A stretch of 32,779 nt of DNA. Origin: an uncultured Phycisphaerales bacterium (GTDB lineage: Bacteria; Planctomycetota; Phycisphaerae; UBA1845; Fen-1342). The stretch spans positions 1 to 32,779 of the forward strand of contig CAIWOY010000307.1 of the NCBI GenBank assembly GCA_903914415.1. Reading direction: 5' to 3'. A program made the position numbers and the translations under genes. The notes beneath the pieces are model-generated. The model searched no databases and was not told the origin of the DNA. It saw nothing but the letters and a program-made list of their open reading frames with translations. Below are positions 23,970 through 32,672 of the stretch, piece after piece. Each line of letters starts with the position of its first letter. Position 1 is the stretch's first letter.

Positions 23970-25505
23970 TTGGCGCGAAGCGGCGGTTGTATAGCGCTGC
24001 TGATGCTCGGTCTGGCGGCTGGCTGCGTGGGCGTCGATCCCAAGCCGGACTACGCGCGCGTGTCACGGGTCGTCGGCGAGCGCACGGGTTTTTCCGAGGT
24101 GTACGATCCGCTCGGCGACGAGTCGGTCGCCGGCAAAGTGGCCGACCTGCTGCGCGAGCCTCTAACCGTGGACGACGCCGTCCGCGTCGCCTTGCTGAGC
24201 AACCCGTCGTTTCAGGCGGGGTTTGCGGCGGTGGGCGCCTCGCGGGCGGACGTCGTCCAGTCGGCCTTGTTCACGAATCCATCGTTCTCGTTCGGGCTCG
24301 GCTTTCCCGACGCCGGTGGGCGGTCGCGACTGACGGCCGGTCTGGCCCAGCAGATCAGCGATCTGTGGCAGATTCCCATCCGCAAGAAGGTCGCGGAGGC
24401 GGAACTGGAGCGAACGCTGCTGGCGACCGCCCGCCGCGGCATCGAGCTCGTCGCCGACGTGAAGACGCGCTGCTATCGGCTGCTGGCGCTGCAGCAAAGC
24501 GAGGCGATGCTCGGCGAGGGGCGGGCGCTGGCGGAGCGTGCCGCCCGTCTAGCCGAGGCGCAGCTCGCGGCGGGCGAGGTCAACCAACTCGACGTGAACC
24601 TGGCCCGTGCGGCGCTGCTGGATGTGGATTTGGAGCTGCTGACCGTGCAGCGCGAACGCCGAGCCGCAGAAATCGACGTGGCGCGGGCGCTCGGAGTGGG
24701 TCGGCTGTCCCAGGCGTGGGCGCTGGCCGATCATTTGCCCGCGCCGCAGATCGCGCTGCCGGATGAGGCGGAGCTGATTGCAGCGGCCTTGTTGCAGCGG
24801 CTGGACGCGCGGGCGGCGCTGCTGGCGGTGAGCGCGGCCGAAGACGAGCTGGTTCACCAATACCTGCGCGCCTTTCCGGAGCTGGCGCTGGGTGCGGACC
24901 TGGAGCGGGTCGAAGCGCGGGCGCTGCCGGGACGGAAGATTCTGGCGGACACGGTGCGTTCCTCGATCGGCGCGGGGAAGCTGACGGCGCCGTCGATCCA
25001 ATCGCGCGGCGAGCGGCGGATCGAGAAGGCCCAGATCATCAACACGGTGCTCGGGCCGTCGCTGACGGTGACGTTGCCGCTGTGGGACCAGAACCAGGCC
25101 CAGGTGGCGAAGGCCGGGTTTGCGGTCGAGCAGCGGCGAAAGGAACTGGAGGACGTGCTGGACACGATCGCCAGCGAGGTTCAGCAGGCCGTGGCCACGG
25201 CGCACAATGCCTGGTCGCTGGTGCAGGTTTACGAACAGCAGGCTCTGCCGCAAGCGGAGGAGAACGTTGCGGCCGCGCTGCGTCTGTATCAGGACGGCGA
25301 GCAGAGCATTTTGGTCGTGCTGGACGCGCAGGAATCGCTGCTGCGCCGTCGCCGGAGCTATATCGAGGCGCGGCGGGACTACGCGATCGCGCTGGCGGCG
25401 CTGGAGCAGGCGTTGGCCGGCCGGGTGGCTGCGCCGCTGGAGTCCCCGCCCGTGCTCACGACGGCTCCGGCGGTTCCGTTGTCCGCGCCGGAGGATTCGC
25501 GATGA
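23970..25505 (+). CDS. TolC-family outer membrane efflux lipoprotein (CzcC/CusC type, 511 aa)
   Basis: The start is TTG 23970, with GAGGAGA 6 nt upstream. A lipoprotein signal with LGLAAGC places the lipid on Cys19. Two TolC-type repeats follow: LTVDDAVRVALLSNPSFQAG, a long helix pair ending ALAERAARLAEAQLAAGEVNQLDVNLARAALL, then SLTVTLPLWDQNQAQVAKAG and AEENVAAALRLYQDGEQSILVVLDAQESLL. As a trimer it forms the outer membrane and periplasmic tunnel of an RND efflux complex with the adaptor at 25725 and the pump at 27044. An Ala/Pro-rich tail follows the last helix. Its stop overlaps the start of the small lipoprotein gene (ATGA). Confidence 0.92.
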   Translation: MARSGGCIALLMLGLAAGCVGVDPKPDYARVSRVVGERTGFSEVYDPLGDESVAGKVADLLREPLTVDDAVRVALLSNPSFQAGFAAVGASRADVVQSALFTNPSFSFGLGFPDAGGRSRLTAGLAQQISDLWQIPIRKKVAEAELERTLLATARRGIELVADVKTRCYRLLALQQSEAMLGEGRALAERAARLAEAQLAAGEVNQLDVNLARAALLDVDLELLTVQRERRAAEIDVARALGVGRLSQAWALADHLPAPQIALPDEAELIAAALLQRLDARAALLAVSAAEDELVHQYLRAFPELALGADLERVEARALPGRKILADTVRSSIGAGKLTAPSIQSRGERRIEKAQIINTVLGPSLTVTLPLWDQNQAQVAKAGFAVEQRRKELEDVLDTIASEVQQAVATAHNAWSLVQVYEQQALPQAEENVAAALRLYQDGEQSILVVLDAQESLLRRRRSYIEARRDYAIALAALEQALAGRVAAPLESPPVLTTAPAVPLSAPEDSR

Positions 25506-25696
25506 ACAAAGGCGTTCGGCGACTGCGCCTGGTGTTGTGCGTGCTGCTTTCCGGCACAGTCGTGCAGATGACCGCCTGCCAGGTACTGTCGGGACAAGCG
25601 GGGGACGCGGGTGCTGCGTTTCAGGCGCTTGCGGGCGACATCCAGACGTTCGTTCTGGACTTTGCGCGCCAGGTCGTGCAGGCGGCCGTTTTGTAG
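25502..25696 (+). CDS. Small lipoprotein of the efflux locus (64 aa)
   Basis: The ATG overlaps the stop of the TolC-family gene (ATGA), so translation is probably coupled. The product has a basic start (MNKGVRRLRL), a hydrophobic segment and a lipobox-like QMTAC with Cys26, leaving a mature peptide of 39 residues. Its end, AFQALAGDIQTFVLDFARQ, could form an amphipathic helix. No family was recognised. The gap to the adaptor gene is 28 bp, so it is inside the operon. A small helper that stabilises or anchors the pump complex is possible, but this is inferred from position and size alone. Its translated signal features argue that it is a real gene. Confidence 0.7.
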   Translation: MNKGVRRLRLVLCVLLSGTVVQMTACQVLSGQAGDAGAAFQALAGDIQTFVLDFARQVVQAAVL

Positions 25697-25724
25697 ACGG
25701 CGGGTGCCGCAAGGAAGGGTGTCC

Positions 25725-27005
25725 ATGCACAAGCTCGTCACCGGGATTTGCATCCTGGTTCTCGGCGCGGGGGTCGGAGCGACCGTGTTCTGGCTCAGCG
25801 TGCGGGACCGGCTGGCCACGGTGCCGGTGGACCCGCCGCCCAACGAACGTGAACCGGTCGCCACACCGGCTGAACCGCCGCGTCTTTCGCATACGCCGGA
25901 GGGCGAGACGGTCATCCGCTTCGAGACCGAAACGCAGGAGCGCGTAGGGCTGAAGGTCGAGGCGGTCGCCGCGGCCACGCGCCAGCCGGAGGTCGGCGCG
26001 TATGGCGTGCTGCAGGAGGACCCCGGGCAGTCGTTCACGATGCGCGCTCCGGTGGCCGGCATCCTGCGCACGGATGCGGGCGCGAAGTGGCCGAATATCA
26101 ACGCGTACGTCGAGGCGGGCGTCGTGGTCGGCTACATCGAGCCGCGGCTGACGCAGACGGAGCGGATCGACCTGGCGGCCCGCCTGACGCAGGCCCGGGC
26201 CGACGCCGCGGAGGCGGAGGCGGCGCTCGCGTCCGCACAGACTTCGTACGAGAACAAGAGGAAGTTGAACACCGACAGCAAGCTCGTGTCCGACCGGGTG
26301 CTGGAGGAGGCGCACGCGAAGGTCAAGAGCGAAGAGGCGCGGCTGAGCGCGGCGCTCCAGATCGTGCACCTGATCCAGTCGGCCCAGGCGTCGGGCGGCG
26401 AACCGGCTCTGCGTTTCGAGTTGCGGACGGAGCAGGCGGGGGAGGTCATGGACATCCCGGCCAGTTTGGGCGAGGCCGTGGAAGCGGGGCAAATCCTGCT
26501 GCGGCTCGTGCGTTTCGACGCGCTCGTGGCCCGGGTCGAGGTGCCGGTGGGCCAGCGGTTCGACGCGGCGGCCAAGGCCGCGCGGATCGTCGTGGTCGGT
26601 GATGAGGACCGCACGCTCGTTGGGGAGCGGATTGGACTCGGCGAGAACGTCACCGCCACGCCCGGCGGGCCCACGTTGCTGTTCCGCGTGCCGACCGCAG
26701 GGCTCACCGTTCGTCCGGGGGCGGCGGTCGTGGCGCACCTGCCGGTACCCGGCGGAATGCGGGACGGCGTGCTCATCCCGCGCAGCGCCGTCATCCGGCT
26801 CATGGGCAAGGCCTGGGCGTACGTGCAGACCGGCGAGGAATCATTCGTGCGCCGCGCGCTGACCGGCGCGGAGCTCGTCGGCGACGCCTGGTTCGTCGTC
26901 GGCGATTTCCGGGCCGGCGACCGCGTCGTCACCGAAGGCGCCCAAATGCTGCTCTCGGAGGAGCTCAAGGCCCAGATCGAGCGCGAAGCCGCCGCGACCG
27001 AGTAA
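25725..27005 (+). CDS. RND efflux periplasmic adaptor (membrane-fusion protein, CusB/CzcB type, 426 aa)
   Basis: The ATG at 25725 follows AAGGAAGG. An N-terminal membrane anchor (about 4-24) precedes a linker and a barrel-sandwich segment (TMRAPVAGILRTDAGAKWPNI, VEAGVVVGYIEPRLTQ). A helical hairpin (about 145-225: LAARLTQARADAAEAEAALA, ERVLEEAHAKVKSEEARLSA type heptads) should contact the TolC partner. The second lipoyl half (EVMDIPASLGEAVEAGQIL), a beta-barrel domain and a membrane-proximal domain ending GDRVVTEGAQMLLSEELK follow. It links the inner-membrane pump encoded 38 bp downstream to the outer membrane tunnel. No Met-rich N-terminal site like that of CusB is seen, so copper/silver is not specially supported. 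Confidence 0.92.
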   Translation: MHKLVTGICILVLGAGVGATVFWLSVRDRLATVPVDPPPNEREPVATPAEPPRLSHTPEGETVIRFETETQERVGLKVEAVAAATRQPEVGAYGVLQEDPGQSFTMRAPVAGILRTDAGAKWPNINAYVEAGVVVGYIEPRLTQTERIDLAARLTQARADAAEAEAALASAQTSYENKRKLNTDSKLVSDRVLEEAHAKVKSEEARLSAALQIVHLIQSAQASGGEPALRFELRTEQAGEVMDIPASLGEAVEAGQILLRLVRFDALVARVEVPVGQRFDAAAKAARIVVVGDEDRTLVGERIGLGENVTATPGGPTLLFRVPTAGLTVRPGAAVVAHLPVPGGMRDGVLIPRSAVIRLMGKAWAYVQTGEESFVRRALTGAELVGDAWFVVGDFRAGDRVVTEGAQMLLSEELKAQIEREAAATE

Positions 27006-27043
27006 GCGCGCTCCGCAGGCACCGCGAAAGGCAGCCGTCACCC

Positions 27044-30000
27044 ATGCTGCAAGCCATCGTTTCCGTGTCGGTCCGATACCGCGGCGTCATCGTCGCGCTG
27101 GCCTGCCTGTTGCTCGGCTACGGCTTGTACGTCACGGCCCACGCCAAGCTGGACGTGTTCCCCGAGTTCGTCCCGCCGCAGGTCGTCATCCAATGCGAGG
27201 CGCCGGGTCTGTCGCCCGAGCAGGTCGAAGCGCTGGTCACCCGGCCGATCGAGTCCGTCGCGGCGGGGGTCGTCAACCTGGAGACGGTGCGGTCGCAGTC
27301 GGCCGAGGGGCTGGCCATCGTCACCGCCGTCTTCCGCGACGGCACGGACATCCTCGTGGCCCGCCAAATGCTCGGCGAGCGGCTGGCGGAATTGGCCGGC
27401 GAACTGCCGCAGGGCGCCCGGGCGCCGCAGATGCAGCCGCTCACGTCCGCGACGATGGACCTCTACAAGTTCGGCCTGGCCGCTGACGTGAACGCACCGG
27501 TGCGGCCCACGCCGATGGAGCTGCGCACGTTCGCGGATTGGGTGGTGCGTCCGCGGCTGCTGGCCGTGCCCGGCGTGGCGAGCGTCAACGTCTACGGCGG
27601 CGAGGTGCGGCAGCTCCAGGTGCAGGTGCTTCCGGACCGGCTCATGGCGTACGATCTGTCGCTCGACGACGTGCTCGCCGCAGCCCGCGCGGCCACCGGC
27701 GTGCGCGGCGCCGGCTTCGTCGAGACGCCGGCCCAGCGGATCGTGCTGCAAACCGAGGGGCAGGCGCTGACGCCGGAGCAGCTCGGTGCGACGATCGTGC
27801 GGCAGCGCGGCGCGTCGGTGGTTCGGCTGCGCGACGTGGCACACGTGGAAGCCGGGGCCCAACCGAAGTTCGGCGATGCGTTGCTACAGGGCAAGCCGGG
27901 CGTCTTTCTGGCCCTGTTGAGCCAGTACGGCGCCAATACGCTCGAGGTCACGCAGGCGCTCGAACGGGCGCTCGACGAGATGGAGCCCGGCTTCAAGTCG
28001 CAGGGCATCGTCGTCGTGCGCGCGTTGTTCCGCCCGGCCAGCTTCATCGAGTCCGCCATCCGCAACATCAGCCGCTCGCTCCTGCTGGGCGGGCTGTTCG
28101 TGGCTGCGGTGCTGCTCCTGTTCCTGTGGAACTTCCGCACGGCGTTCATCTGCGTCACGGTCATCCCGCTCGCGCTTTTGACAGCCGTCATCTTACTCGA
28201 CCGCTTCGGCGCCACGCTCAACACCATTACGCTCGGTGGCCTGGCCATCGCGATCGGCGTCGTGGTCGACAACGCGATCATCAATGTCGAGAACGTTTTC
28301 CGGCGGCTGCGTGAAAATGCGGCAGCCGGCATGCCGCGCCCCGTCTTTCAGGTCGTGCGCGACGCCACGCTCGAGGTCCGCAGCGCGGTCGTGTACGCCA
28401 CCTTTGTAATCATCCTCGTCTTCGTCCCCGTCCTGACGATGTCCGGCCTGCAGGGCAAGCTATTCGCGCCTCTAGCCTGGGCTTACATTCTCGCGGTACT
28501 TGCGTCCCTCGGAATGGCTCTCACCGTCACGCCGGCGCTGTGCATGTTGTTGCTCCCGCAGCGGGCGCAGCGCGCCCACGAGCCGCGGGCGACCGCCGCG
28601 CTCAAAGACGGATATCGGGTCCTGTTGTCCGTCTTTGCCAATCGTCCGGTCGTGACGATCCCGCCGGTGTTGCTGCTGTGCGTGGTCGCCGCGCTCCTCG
28701 TGCGCAGTTTCGGCGGCGAGTTCCTGCCTGAGTTTCGCGAAGGCCACTTCGTGGTGCATATCGACGCGATTCCCGGCACGTCGCTGGAGGAGTCGCGCCG
28801 GCTGGGCGAGCACGTCTCCGCCCAGTTGCTGGCCCTTGACCACGTGCTGACGGTTCCGGAGCAAATCGGCCGGGCGGCCTCGGCCGAAGACCCCTGGGGG
28901 CCGCAGCGCGGCGAGTTCCACATCAACATCACGCCCAACCTCGGCAAACGCGAGAACGCAGTCCGCACCGCGATCCGCGAGGTGCTGAGCAGCTTTCCCG
29001 GTACGGTCCACGACATCGCCACGTTCCTCGGCGACCGCATCGGCGAAACCATCTCGGGCGAGAACGCCGCGGTCGTGGTCAGCATCTTCGGCGACGACCT
29101 CGATATCCTGGATCAGAGGGCCGAAGCCGTCCGCCAGTTGCTCGTCGGCTTCCGCGGGGCCGTCGACGTGAAGATCGCCTCGCCGCCGGGCACGCCGCAG
29201 ATCGTCGTGCAGCTTCGGCACGACCGGCTGACGGAGTTGGGCTTTCGGCCGGTGGAAGTCCTGGACGCGATTCAGACGGCGTTTCAGGGGGCCACGGTCG
29301 CGCAGACGTTCGAGGCCGGGCGGACGTTCGACGTGGTGGTCATCCTCGACGAGGCCCTGCGGCGGGAGCCGGAGTCCGTCGGTTCATTGCTGCTGCGTAA
29401 CGCCGCGGGCACACATGTCCCGCTGCACGAGCTGGCGGACGTGTACGGCACGCAGGGGCGCTTCATGCTGCTGCACGATGGCGGGCGGCGGCGCCAGACG
29501 GTGACCTGCAACGTCGAGGGCCGAGACGTGGCCTCCTTTGTCGCGGAGGCCAAGGAGGCGATCGCCAAGCGGATCGCATTCCCGGCCGGTACGTATCCGG
29601 CGTTTGGCGGCGAGGCCGAGGTGCGGGCCCAGGCCCAGCGGGAGCTGCTCCTGCACAGCGGCATCGCCGCGGTCGGCATCATCCTGTTGTTGGCGATGGT
29701 GATGGGCAATCTCCGCAATCTGCTGCTGGTGTTCGTCAACCTGCCGTTCGCCCTGGTGGGCGGCGTCGTGGCCGTCTATCTCACCAGCGGATTGATCTCC
29801 ATCGGCGGCCTCATCGGATTCGTAACCTTGTTCGGCATTACCACGTGCAACTCGATCATGATGATCTCGCACTACGAGCACCTCGTGACCGCCGAGGGGA
29901 TGACCTGGGGGCTGCCGGCGGCGCTGCGCGGCGCGTCCGAGCGGCTCGTCCCGATTCTGATGACCGCGCTCGTGACCGGGCTGGGCCTGCTGCCGATCGC

Positions 30001-30163
30001 TATGGGGGCCGATGCCGCCGGCCGCGAGATTGAAGGTCCGATGGCGGTGGTCATCCTCGGCGGGCTGGCCACGTCCACGCTACTGAACCTGCTCGTCCTG
30101 CCCACGCTGGCGCTGCGGTTTGGGCGGTTCACTCCGGCGGAAAGCCGGATGGGCTTGGGCTAA
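27044..30163 (+). CDS. HME-type RND efflux pump (CusA/CzcA family, 1039 aa)
   Basis: The length and twelve-helix plan fit the heavy-metal efflux RND family. The N-terminal helix is followed by KLDVFPEFVPPQVVIQCEAP and SPEQVEALVTRPIE. The fourth helix has GLAIAIGVVVDNAIINVEN, where Asp409 and Glu416 match the proton-relay residues Asp408 and Glu415 of CzcA; Ala403 stands where CzcA has Asp402, as in CusA-like pumps. The C-terminal half repeats the pattern (VNLPFALVGGVVAVYLTSG, GFVTLFGITTCNSIMM, GAD..EIEGPMAVVILGGLA). It expels cations from periplasm or cytoplasm using the proton gradient. The metal cannot be fixed from sequence. The AGE gene begins 30 bp after the stop. Confidence 0.94.
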   Translation: MLQAIVSVSVRYRGVIVALACLLLGYGLYVTAHAKLDVFPEFVPPQVVIQCEAPGLSPEQVEALVTRPIESVAAGVVNLETVRSQSAEGLAIVTAVFRDGTDILVARQMLGERLAELAGELPQGARAPQMQPLTSATMDLYKFGLAADVNAPVRPTPMELRTFADWVVRPRLLAVPGVASVNVYGGEVRQLQVQVLPDRLMAYDLSLDDVLAAARAATGVRGAGFVETPAQRIVLQTEGQALTPEQLGATIVRQRGASVVRLRDVAHVEAGAQPKFGDALLQGKPGVFLALLSQYGANTLEVTQALERALDEMEPGFKSQGIVVVRALFRPASFIESAIRNISRSLLLGGLFVAAVLLLFLWNFRTAFICVTVIPLALLTAVILLDRFGATLNTITLGGLAIAIGVVVDNAIINVENVFRRLRENAAAGMPRPVFQVVRDATLEVRSAVVYATFVIILVFVPVLTMSGLQGKLFAPLAWAYILAVLASLGMALTVTPALCMLLLPQRAQRAHEPRATAALKDGYRVLLSVFANRPVVTIPPVLLLCVVAALLVRSFGGEFLPEFREGHFVVHIDAIPGTSLEESRRLGEHVSAQLLALDHVLTVPEQIGRAASAEDPWGPQRGEFHINITPNLGKRENAVRTAIREVLSSFPGTVHDIATFLGDRIGETISGENAAVVVSIFGDDLDILDQRAEAVRQLLVGFRGAVDVKIASPPGTPQIVVQLRHDRLTELGFRPVEVLDAIQTAFQGATVAQTFEAGRTFDVVVILDEALRREPESVGSLLLRNAAGTHVPLHELADVYGTQGRFMLLHDGGRRRQTVTCNVEGRDVASFVAEAKEAIAKRIAFPAGTYPAFGGEAEVRAQAQRELLLHSGIAAVGIILLLAMVMGNLRNLLLVFVNLPFALVGGVVAVYLTSGLISIGGLIGFVTLFGITTCNSIMMISHYEHLVTAEGMTWGLPAALRGASERLVPILMTALVTGLGLLPIAMGADAAGREIEGPMAVVILGGLATSTLLNLLVLPTLALRFGRFTPAESRMGLG

Positions 30164-30193
30164 ACCACACCAAGGCGGGCAGCGAAGGGAACC

Positions 30194-31372
30194 ATGATGA
30201 ACCGTCAGCGCTTGGAGCAGCTTCGCGAGATTCACCGAGTTGCCTTGCTGGACGATGTCGTGCCGTTTTGGGAGCGGCACAGCGTGGATCGCGAGCACGG
30301 CGGCTTCTTCATGTGCCTGGCCCGCGACGGCAGCCTGTATAGCACGGACAAGCCGGTGTGGCTGCAGGGCCGGGCGACGTGGCTGTTCGCGACGCTGTAC
30401 GACCGCGTCGCGCCGCGGGCGGAGTGGCTCGACCTCGCCCGGCGGGGCTGTGAATTCATGAACCGCCACTGCTTCGATGAGCGCGGCAAGATGTATTTTC
30501 TCGTGGCGCGCGACGGCCGGCCGTTGCGGATGCGGCGGTATGTATACAGCGAGGTTTTCGCCACGCTTGGGTATGCGGCGCTCGCGAAGGTGACGGGCGA
30601 CGCCGAAATCCGCCGGCGGGCGGTCGAGGTGTTCGACAGCTTCGTGCGGTATACGCGGACGCCGGGGCTGATCGAGCCGAAGATGAACCCGCAGGTCCGG
30701 CCGATGCAGAGCCTCTCGCCGCGGATGTGTCTGCTGAACATGGCGGACACGATGTTGATGATCGACGACGATCCGCGGTACGAGCGTCTCATCGACGAGT
30801 GCGTCGCGGACATCTTCCGCGACTTCGTGAAGCTCGATGAGGGGTGCGTGATCGAGCACGTCGGGCCTGACGGCGAGCGCGTCGACGCGCCGGAAGGCCG
30901 CGTGATGAACCCCGGCCACGCGATCGAGGTGGCGTGGTTCATCATGGAAATCGGGCGGCGGCGGGGCGATCGAGACCTGGTCGCGCGGGGGGCGAGGATT
31001 CTCGACCTGTCGTTGGCCCGCGGCTGGGACCCGCAGTACGGCGGACTGCTGTACTTTCTCGACGTGGACGGCAAGCCGGCGACGCAGCTCGAGCACGACA
31101 TGAAGCTGTGGTGGCCGCACAGCGAGGCCCTGTACGCGACGCTGCTGGCGTACCACCTGACGGGCGACGCGAAGTACGCCGGTATGTACGAGCAGGTGCA
31201 CGAGTGGACGTTCGCGCACTTCCCGGACCGCGAGTTCGGCGAGTGGTTCGGCTATCTGCACCGCGACGGCACGGTCTCGACGCCGCTGAAGGGCGGGATC
31301 TGGAAGGGGCCGTTCCACATTCCGCGGGCGCTGCTGTATTGCTGGAAGCTGCTGGAGGAGATGGCCTCGTAG
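30194..31372 (+). CDS. AGE-family epimerase/isomerase (N-acylglucosamine 2-epimerase-like, 392 aa)
   Basis: The protein fits the (alpha/alpha)6-barrel AGE family in length and motifs: FWERHSVDREHGGFFMCLAR, KPVWLQGRATWLFATLY, YVYSEVFATLGYAAL, NPGHAIEVAWFIME, KLWWPHSEALYATLLAY and GGIWKGPFHIPRALLYCWK. His242 (in NPGHAIE) and His375 (in PFHIPR) correspond to the two catalytic His of N-acylglucosamine 2-epimerase. Members interconvert sugars such as N-acetylglucosamine/N-acetylmannosamine or cellobiose-type substrates; the substrate here is open. It is cytoplasmic. AAGGGA precedes the ATG at 30194. The short gap to the pump gene may allow read-through, but a functional link to efflux is not apparent. 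Confidence 0.9.
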   Translation: MMNRQRLEQLREIHRVALLDDVVPFWERHSVDREHGGFFMCLARDGSLYSTDKPVWLQGRATWLFATLYDRVAPRAEWLDLARRGCEFMNRHCFDERGKMYFLVARDGRPLRMRRYVYSEVFATLGYAALAKVTGDAEIRRRAVEVFDSFVRYTRTPGLIEPKMNPQVRPMQSLSPRMCLLNMADTMLMIDDDPRYERLIDECVADIFRDFVKLDEGCVIEHVGPDGERVDAPEGRVMNPGHAIEVAWFIMEIGRRRGDRDLVARGARILDLSLARGWDPQYGGLLYFLDVDGKPATQLEHDMKLWWPHSEALYATLLAYHLTGDAKYAGMYEQVHEWTFAHFPDREFGEWFGYLHRDGTVSTPLKGGIWKGPFHIPRALLYCWKLLEEMAS

Positions 31373-31407
31373 CGGCGCGAAGTCCGGCGCGGCCGTATAC
31401 TGCGTGC

Positions 31408-32478
31408 GTGCTTGCGTTCCGGACACTGTGGATGCCGATCGCGCTCGTCGTCGCGGCGTGGCTGCCGTCCGCGGACGCGCGGGCGGCGCGACCAGACGAT
31501 GCGATCCTGGCGCGGCAGGCCGCGCTCGACCGCGCGGGCTTTTCCCCCGGCGTGATCGACGGCGTGGCGGGCGCCAAGATGACGCTGGCGGTGCGCGAGT
31601 TTCAAGCGGCGCACGGCCTCGCCGTGACGGGCGGTTTCGACGCACGGACACTGGCCGCGCTCGGCGTCGAGCACGCGCCGCTCACCCTGGAGTACCGGAT
31701 CACGGCGGCCGATCTGCGCGACATCGGCCCGGTGCCGCGCGGGTGGAAAGCCAAGGCCCGCGTCGACCGCCTGCGGCATGAGTCGCTGCTCGCCTTGCTC
31801 GCCGAACGCGGCCACTGCAAGCCGGATGTCGTCCGGCGACTGAACCCGCGCGCCGATTGGAAGAAACTGCGGGCGGGCGACCGTGTGATTCTGCCCAATG
31901 TGGAGCCGCAGCGCGTCGCGGAGCCGGTGGCCGCAATCGAGGTCGACCTGGGGCAGAAAGTGGTGCGGGCCAAGGACAAGCAGGGGCGCACCATCGCCCG
32001 GTTTCCCTGTTCGATCGCGAAGTTCGCGGCGAAGCGGCCGCGCGGCGCCGCGCGCGTCACGTCCGTCGCGTTTGACCCCGAATACCGGTTTAAGCCGGCG
32101 ATGTGGCCGGAGGTGCGCGGCATCCCGTCCGATCTGCGGATTCCGCCGGGGCCGCGTAACCCGGTCGGGTTGTGCTGGATCGGGCTCAGCCTGCCGGGGT
32201 ACGGGATTCACGGGACGCCGAATCCGGAATTGATCGGCAAGACCGGCTCGCACGGGTGCATTCGGCTGGCGAATTGGGATGCGGTGCGGCTGGGGAGGAT
32301 GGTGCACGTGGGTACGCCGGTGAGGTTCGTCGCGGGAGAGTCTGCGGCGGCGGAGCATCGGCTGGTAGCACGTTCGGCGACGGCGCATACGCCCGCCGCG
32401 CGTCGCGCTGCGCCGCAGTCACGGGCGCTGCGGCCGGCGGCACCGCGGGCGGCGAAGGAAGAGACGCCGTGGGATTGA
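31408..32478 (+). CDS. Secreted L,D-transpeptidase with peptidoglycan-binding domain (356 aa)
   Basis: A signal peptide (TLWMPIALVVAAWLPSADARA) is followed by a peptidoglycan-binding type 1 domain (about 35-85: ALDRAGFSPGVIDGVAGAKM, LAVREFQAAHGLAVTGGFD), a LysM-like part (about 130-170: ALLAERGHCKPDVVRRLNP, LRAGDRVILPNV) and a YkuD catalytic domain with His268-Gly and SHGCIRL, nucleophile Cys284. It probably links 3-3 stem peptides or attaches proteins to peptidoglycan in the periplasm. The last 50 residues are Ala/Pro/Arg-rich. The start is GTG 31408, since the ATG at 31432 would lose the basic part of the signal peptide. There is no Shine-Dalgarno sequence; TATACT ends 6 nt before the GTG, so a leaderless message is possible. 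Confidence 0.9.
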   Translation: MLAFRTLWMPIALVVAAWLPSADARAARPDDAILARQAALDRAGFSPGVIDGVAGAKMTLAVREFQAAHGLAVTGGFDARTLAALGVEHAPLTLEYRITAADLRDIGPVPRGWKAKARVDRLRHESLLALLAERGHCKPDVVRRLNPRADWKKLRAGDRVILPNVEPQRVAEPVAAIEVDLGQKVVRAKDKQGRTIARFPCSIAKFAAKRPRGAARVTSVAFDPEYRFKPAMWPEVRGIPSDLRIPPGPRNPVGLCWIGLSLPGYGIHGTPNPELIGKTGSHGCIRLANWDAVRLGRMVHVGTPVRFVAGESAAAEHRLVARSATAHTPAARRAAPQSRALRPAAPRAAKEETPWD

Positions 32479-32515
32479 CGGCGGGCGCGGTCTCGGGCGT
32501 GGCGATCTTGGCGAT

Positions 32516-32614
32516 CTTGGCACACTTGATTGGGACCGTGCGCGGTTCGGAGGCTGGAAAGGGGAAGAGTGCCAAGTGTGCCAAGGTGTGTACCCCCCCT
32601 TGGCACACTTGATT
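32516..32614. repeat. CTTGGCACACTTG repeats in both directions
   Basis: Direct copies lie at 32516-32531 and 32599-32614 (16 of 16 bases shared). An inverted copy, CAAGTGTGCCAAG (32573-32585), pairs perfectly over 13 bp with CTTGGCACACTTG (32599-32611) around a 13-nt loop with seven C. It may act as a terminator for the L,D-transpeptidase gene, though there is no T-run. Confidence 0.8.
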
Positions 32615-32637
32615 ATCCGGACCCAACGCAAGGCAAC

Positions 32638-32672
32638 CGCCAAGACGCCAAGAGCGCCGAGGACGCAAAGGC
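32638..32672. repeat. Short tandem 8-9-bp repeats
   Basis: Four units, CGCCAAGA, CGCCAAGAG, CGCCGAGGA and CGCAAAGGC, stand head to tail. Sequences of this CGCCAAGA type occur between genes in several phyla as far as I recall; the function is unknown. Confidence 0.6.
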
